Shown here piece by piece: positions 59,787-64,000 of a stretch of DNA of 64,000 nucleotides. Source of the DNA: Halieaceae bacterium (GTDB lineage Bacteria > Pseudomonadota > Gammaproteobacteria > Pseudomonadales > Halieaceae); contig CACNSR010000001.1 in NCBI GenBank assembly GCA_902623175.1, positions 1 to 64,000 of the forward strand, given 5' to 3'. The position numbers were made by a program, and so were the translations under genes. The first letter of the stretch is position 1; the number at the start of each line of letters is the position of its first letter. The notes under the pieces were generated by a model, which was not told the origin of the DNA, made no database searches, and saw nothing but the letters and a program-made list of their open reading frames with translations.

Positions 59787-61562
59787 GTGTCACCTAAAGA
59801 GCGCGTATTCTGTTCGCTGGATCCGCAGGCGACGAAATCCATGGAGTCATTGCTGATTGCCCTGATTGTGGCGGCCCTGATTATGGCCTTGATCTTCAGC
59901 CGTCTCTCTCCCGCGCTCTTGTTCACAGTGGCGATGGCCGCCTGTGTGCTGGTGGGGACGATCGACATGCAGGCGGTGATGGGCAAAGCTACCAACGAAG
60001 GGCTGGTAACGCTCCTGCTTTTGCTGATGGTGTCGGTGGGACTCGAGCGCTTGCCATGGCTACTGGCCATTTCCAACCGCGCGGTTAGAGGCTCTCTCCA
60101 TAGTACCCTGCTCAGCCTCTCCGGCATGACGATGCTGTTCTCGGCTTTTGTGAACAACACGGCGGTGGTCGCGACCCTAGCCGGCACGCTGCGCAAGAAC
60201 CCCCATCACGCCGCCAGCCAAATCCTATTGCCGATTTCCTATGCTGCCATCCTCGGTGGCACGTTGACCCTGATCGGGACATCGACCAATCTGATCGTAA
60301 GCAGTTTTCTCGAAGACGTGACGGGTGAGGGGATTCCTTTCTTTGCGTTTCTGCCGGTTGCCCTGCCGGCGGCGCTGGCGGGGCTGGTCGCGATGCTGGT
60401 GATGGCGAGGGTGTTGCCCACGGCAGACCGGGACGGTGCGCCGGTCAACGAGTTCCTGGTAGAAATGGTGGTGGCGGATGATTCCCGAATGATTGGCAAA
60501 TCGGTCAAAGACAACGGACTTCGTGACTTGGGAGAGTTGTTTTTGGTGGAGATCGCACGTCAAGGGCGGTTGCTCACCCCGGTATCACCCGGTCAGCAGC
60601 TGGAAGCGGGTGACCGCCTGATTTTCTCGGGTGATGTTTCCAAGGTGGGCATTCTCGAGCGCTTTCATGGACTGCGCTCCTTTGCCATCGATGAGGGGCT
60701 GCTCGGTACTAATCTGACCGAGGTCGTGCTGTTGCCGGGCTCGGCGGTGATCGGGCGCTCGATCAAAGAAAGCGAGTTTCGCTCCCGCTTTGATGCCGCG
60801 GTGGTGGGCGTGCACCGCGACGGTGAGCGCCTGTCGGGGCAGTTGGGCAACATTGTGCTCCGCGCCGGTGATTCCCTAATGCTGGCCGTAGGGCCAGACT
60901 TTCAGAAGCGCAGTAACCTGACCCGCAATTTCCTGATCGTTGACAGCAGTGTTGCCAGTCACAGCCTCTCGAGCGGCAAGAGCCTGACAGTCGCCGCGGC
61001 CATGTTTGCCGCCGTGACCGTCTCAGTCATGGGCTGGGTACCCCTCGCGACTGGCCTGATGTTCTTACTGTTATTGATGCTATGGATGAAGCTGTTCAGC
61101 ACCGCGGAGTTGCGGCGCCGCTTCCCCTTCGAGATATGGCTGATTGTGTCGTCCGCGCTTGCCATCAGTCAGGCGTTCATGGATTCCGGCCTAATGGGGC
61201 TAGCGATGACCTCCCTCGGCCCCCTGATCGGCAGCGTGCCGCCTTTTGCCATGTTGATATTGGTCTATGTCCTGACGCTGGCGATGACCGAGCTGATTAC
61301 CAATAATGCCGCCGCGGCGCTAATGTTCCCTCTGGGGTACACGCTAGCGCTCACGGCTGGACTCGATCCCATGGCATTTGTCATGGCGGTGGCGCTCGGA
61401 GGGAGCGCTTCATTTCTTACACCTTATGGCTACACCACTAATCTGATGGTGCAGAACCTTGGTGGTTACACCCGCGCAGATTACCTGCGCTTTGGTTGGC
61501 TGGTGTCGCTGTCTTACTCGATCGTCGTGTTGGCGCTGTTGCCTCGGGTGTTTCCCTTCTGA
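59787..61562 (+). CDS. SLC13/DASS-type permease with internal TrkA-C (RCK_C) domains
   Basis: NNTAVVATLAG..LGGTLTLIGTSTNLIVSSFLE; two RCK_C-like cytosolic repeats (RMIGKSVKDNGLRDLGELFLVEIARQG; AVIGRSIKESEFRSRFDAAVVGVHRDG); ELITNNAAAALMFPL. An ATG near 59841 (MESLLIALIV) may be the true start. Confidence 0.9.
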   Translation: MSPKERVFCSLDPQATKSMESLLIALIVAALIMALIFSRLSPALLFTVAMAACVLVGTIDMQAVMGKATNEGLVTLLLLLMVSVGLERLPWLLAISNRAVRGSLHSTLLSLSGMTMLFSAFVNNTAVVATLAGTLRKNPHHAASQILLPISYAAILGGTLTLIGTSTNLIVSSFLEDVTGEGIPFFAFLPVALPAALAGLVAMLVMARVLPTADRDGAPVNEFLVEMVVADDSRMIGKSVKDNGLRDLGELFLVEIARQGRLLTPVSPGQQLEAGDRLIFSGDVSKVGILERFHGLRSFAIDEGLLGTNLTEVVLLPGSAVIGRSIKESEFRSRFDAAVVGVHRDGERLSGQLGNIVLRAGDSLMLAVGPDFQKRSNLTRNFLIVDSSVASHSLSSGKSLTVAAAMFAAVTVSVMGWVPLATGLMFLLLLMLWMKLFSTAELRRRFPFEIWLIVSSALAISQAFMDSGLMGLAMTSLGPLIGSVPPFAMLILVYVLTLAMTELITNNAAAALMFPLGYTLALTAGLDPMAFVMAVALGGSASFLTPYGYTTNLMVQNLGGYTRADYLRFGWLVSLSYSIVVLALLPRVFPF

Positions 61563-61681
61563 TGTTCTGGCTCGCCTGAAGCGTCAGGACTTCTCCAAGC
61601 CTCTGCCACGCTTGACGCTCTGTTGAGCCCCAAGTAGTCAGACAGGTGACCCGTTTGCGGCGTGGGCTAAATCACTGATAA

Positions 61682-62614
61682 TTGGGGCAGGATGAGGTGG
61701 GCATGCTGAAGATTAACGACTATCTGACCCCCGCAGAGCGCGAGCAGGTGTTGAGCCGAAGCGATCTCTGGGCGTTGTGGCTGGTGCTCTCCACCTGGGC
61801 GCTGACGTTGGCGCTGCTGTGGCTGGCGGGTGCATTTCCAAATCCGATAACAATCCTGTTGGTTTGGGCACTGTTAGCGGGGCGCCAACTGGGCTTGTCG
61901 GTGCTTATGCACGAGGCGGGTCATAACACGCTGTTCGCCAGCCGCGCACTGAATCAGGGAGTTGGGCAGTGGTTGTGTGCCCTGCCAACGCTCAATGACC
62001 TCACTGCCTATGCCACCGGGCATCTCGACCACCACCGGCTGGCTGGGACGCCTGATGACCCCGATCTGCCCAATTACCAAGCTTACCCGGTAGACGGCAC
62101 AAGCTTTCAGCGCAAGGTGGTGCGCGACCTTACAGGACAGACGGGTTTTAAATTGCTTGCCGGCATTTTGCGCGGCGGGTTGGTCCACTTTGGTGGCCGC
62201 AGTTCGGATGGCCAGTCCCTGTTACTCAAACAGGTGGGAGTGCAGGCGGCGCTGGCCGCCATCTTGATGCTGCTGGGTATTGGCTGGACCTGGTGGCTCT
62301 GGTTTGCCAGCCTGATGACGTCTTACATGGTGGTGGCGCGACTGCGACAAATCGCTGAGCACGCAGCAGTGCCTGATGCGGATAACCCCGACCCCCGTTA
62401 TAACACCCGCACGGTTGAAGCGCCGGTGTGGCAGCGTTTCCTCATGGCCCCGCACTTCGTCAACTACCACCTCGAGCATCACTTGCTACCCGGCGTGCCC
62501 TGTTACCGCTTGCCTGGCTTCCGCGCCTTGCTAAAGGAAAAAGGTCTGCTCGACGAGGTGCCCAGCTTCAACGGCTACCAACAGGTATTGCGCCACGTGG
62601 TGCAGTGGGGGTGA
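61682..62614 (+). CDS. Fatty acid desaturase family protein
   Basis: Histidine boxes HEAGHNTLF, HLDHHRLAG, NYHLEHHLLPGVP. Confidence 0.9.
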   Translation: MGQDEVGMLKINDYLTPAEREQVLSRSDLWALWLVLSTWALTLALLWLAGAFPNPITILLVWALLAGRQLGLSVLMHEAGHNTLFASRALNQGVGQWLCALPTLNDLTAYATGHLDHHRLAGTPDDPDLPNYQAYPVDGTSFQRKVVRDLTGQTGFKLLAGILRGGLVHFGGRSSDGQSLLLKQVGVQAALAAILMLLGIGWTWWLWFASLMTSYMVVARLRQIAEHAAVPDADNPDPRYNTRTVEAPVWQRFLMAPHFVNYHLEHHLLPGVPCYRLPGFRALLKEKGLLDEVPSFNGYQQVLRHVVQWG

Positions 62615-64000
62615 GCCTGTCTCCAGACCAGTGGGTGGAAGCGCACCTCGGCCCCATCGCAGAAGCGCTGTCTTCTATCGTCTTCTACACAGTGCCGATT
62701 GCGGGTGCCGACGTGCCGCTCATTGTTACGTGGACGGCAGCGGCCGGTCTCTTCTTCACTTTCTATCTGCGAGTCATTAATGTTCGGGCGCTGGGGCTTG
62801 CGATCCGTCATGCCCGCGGCGATTTCGCGGACCCTGATGCCCGAGGTGAGATCAGTCATTTCAAGGCGGTTGCCACGGCGGTGTCTGGCACGGTCGGTGT
62901 GGGCAACATTGGCGGAGTGGCGGTGGCGATCTCCCTTGGTGGTCCAGGCGCGGCCTTTTGGTTGTTTATCGCCGGGCTTTTATCGATGTCAACCAAGCTG
63001 GTGGAGTGCACGCTGGGCGTCAAGTATCGGCGCTACAACGCCGACGGTTCGGTATCCGGTGGCCCGATGTTTTATATGGAGGCCTACTTTCGGGAGCGGG
63101 GCTGGCCAGGCATAGGCAAGGGCTTTGGCACCTTCTACGCGCTGGCTCTGGTGATTGGCTGTCTGGGCATCGGCAATATGTTTCAGTCCAATCAGGCCTT
63201 TGCGCAGTTCGTGGTGATTACCGGCGGCGAAACCTCTTTTTTTGCTGATCGAGGCTGGCTATTCGGGCTGGCGTTGGCGGCGGTGATTGCTGCGGTGATC
63301 ATCGGTGGCATTCGCTCGATTGCGCGCGTGGCGGCGGTGCTGGTGCCGGTGATGGGTTTGATTTACGTCATCGCCGCATTGGTGGTGATTGGCCTCAGCG
63401 CGGAGCACCTGCCCGCGGCGCTGGCTTTGGTTGTCTCGGAGGCCTTTACCGGACAGGCGGCATCTGGCGGCATTTTGGGTGCGATGGTGATTGGCTTTCA
63501 GCGGGCGCTATTTTCAAATGAGGCGGGTATCGGTTCAGCGTCGATCGCGCACTCTGCGGTCAAGACCGAGCAGCCCGCCTCTGAGGGCATCACGGCGCTG
63601 TTGGAGCCTTTCATCGACACCGTGATTGTTTGTTCACTCAGTTCACTGGTGCTGCTCACAACGGCTATTCCCCAGGGCCTGTTAGGGTCGGGGCTCGCAG
63701 GCATTGAACTTACCTCGGCGGCGTTTGCTTGGCACTATGCCTGGGCGCCCTATGTCATCGCTGTGGCAGCACTTTTGTTCGCGTTCTCGAGTGCTCTGGC
63801 CTGGTCCTATTATGGCCTCAAAGGCTGGACCTATCTGCTGGGTGAGGGGAAAGTCAAGAGCGTCGTCTTCCAGATGATCTTTTGCACCTTTATTGCTTTG
63901 GGCTGTATGTTGGAGCTGCGCGCGGTGCTCGACTTCTCTGACGCGATGACCTTCCTCATCGCGCTGCCTAACGTGTTCATGCTGTACCTGTTCGCGCCTT
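62611..64000 (+). CDS. Alanine/glycine:cation symporter (AGCS family), 3' end truncated by window
   Basis: Not in the ORF track because it has no stop within the window. GTG start 62611 overlaps the desaturase stop; reads MSLSPDQWVEAHLG...AVATAVSGTVGVGNIGGVAVAISLGGPGAAFWLFIAGLLSMSTKLVECTLGVKYR...FQRALFSNEAGIGSASIAHSA, open to the window end. Confidence 0.92.
   Translation, partial: MSLSPDQWVEAHLGPIAEALSSIVFYTVPIAGADVPLIVTWTAAAGLFFTFYLRVINVRALGLAIRHARGDFADPDARGEISHFKAVATAVSGTVGVGNIGGVAVAISLGGPGAAFWLFIAGLLSMSTKLVECTLGVKYRRYNADGSVSGGPMFYMEAYFRERGWPGIGKGFGTFYALALVIGCLGIGNMFQSNQAFAQFVVITGGETSFFADRGWLFGLALAAVIAAVIIGGIRSIARVAAVLVPVMGLIYVIAALVVIGLSAEHLPAALALVVSEAFTGQAASGGILGAMVIGFQRALFSNEAGIGSASIAHSAVKTEQPASEGITALLEPFIDTVIVCSLSSLVLLTTAIPQGLLGSGLAGIELTSAAFAWHYAWAPYVIAVAALLFAFSSALAWSYYGLKGWTYLLGEGKVKSVVFQMIFCTFIALGCMLELRAVLDFSDAMTFLIALPNVFMLYLFAP

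Noticed and set aside
1-64000. CRISPR array, transposon, prophage or toxin-antitoxin system
   Set aside because: No regularly spaced repeats, transposase, integrase, phage structural or TA-type gene was recognised anywhere in the window.

Overview
The window is a gene-dense, high-GC bacterial chromosome segment, probably from a marine gammaproteobacterium of the OM60/NOR5 (Halieaceae) type. That assignment is inferred from gene content and synteny only. The right half is conserved housekeeping synteny: purL, secDF, suhB, trmJ, the isc operon, ndk, rlmN, ispG, hisS, yfgM, bamB, der, purK/purE and isocitrate lyase. The left half is more accessory: a large multidomain secreted S8 protease truncated by the window start, two cytochrome P450s with an ABM monooxygenase, a carotenoid oxygenase, a sterol desaturase, XdhC, acyl-CoA/fatty acid catabolism, and a penicillin-acylase/cytochrome c pair. 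Isovaleryl-CoA dehydrogenase is followed by a divergent BLUF photoreceptor / acsF (aerobic Mg-protoporphyrin IX monomethyl ester cyclase) pair. A cobalamin riboswitch precedes a TonB receptor, cobO and an uncharacterised membrane protein. The best leads are: (1) the divergent BLUF-acsF locus outside any visible photosynthesis cluster, with repeated and palindromic elements in its intergenic region; (2) a small, probably six-helix, half-MFS-like membrane protein at the end of a B12-riboswitch operon; (3) a decayed pilF remnant with two in-frame stops between rlmN and ispG, with rodZ also missing; (4) IscR-site and palindrome-in-promoter architectures upstream of iscR and ndk. No tRNA, rRNA, CRISPR array, transposase or phage gene was recognised. 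All calls come from reading the sequence and ORF translations; no database search was run.
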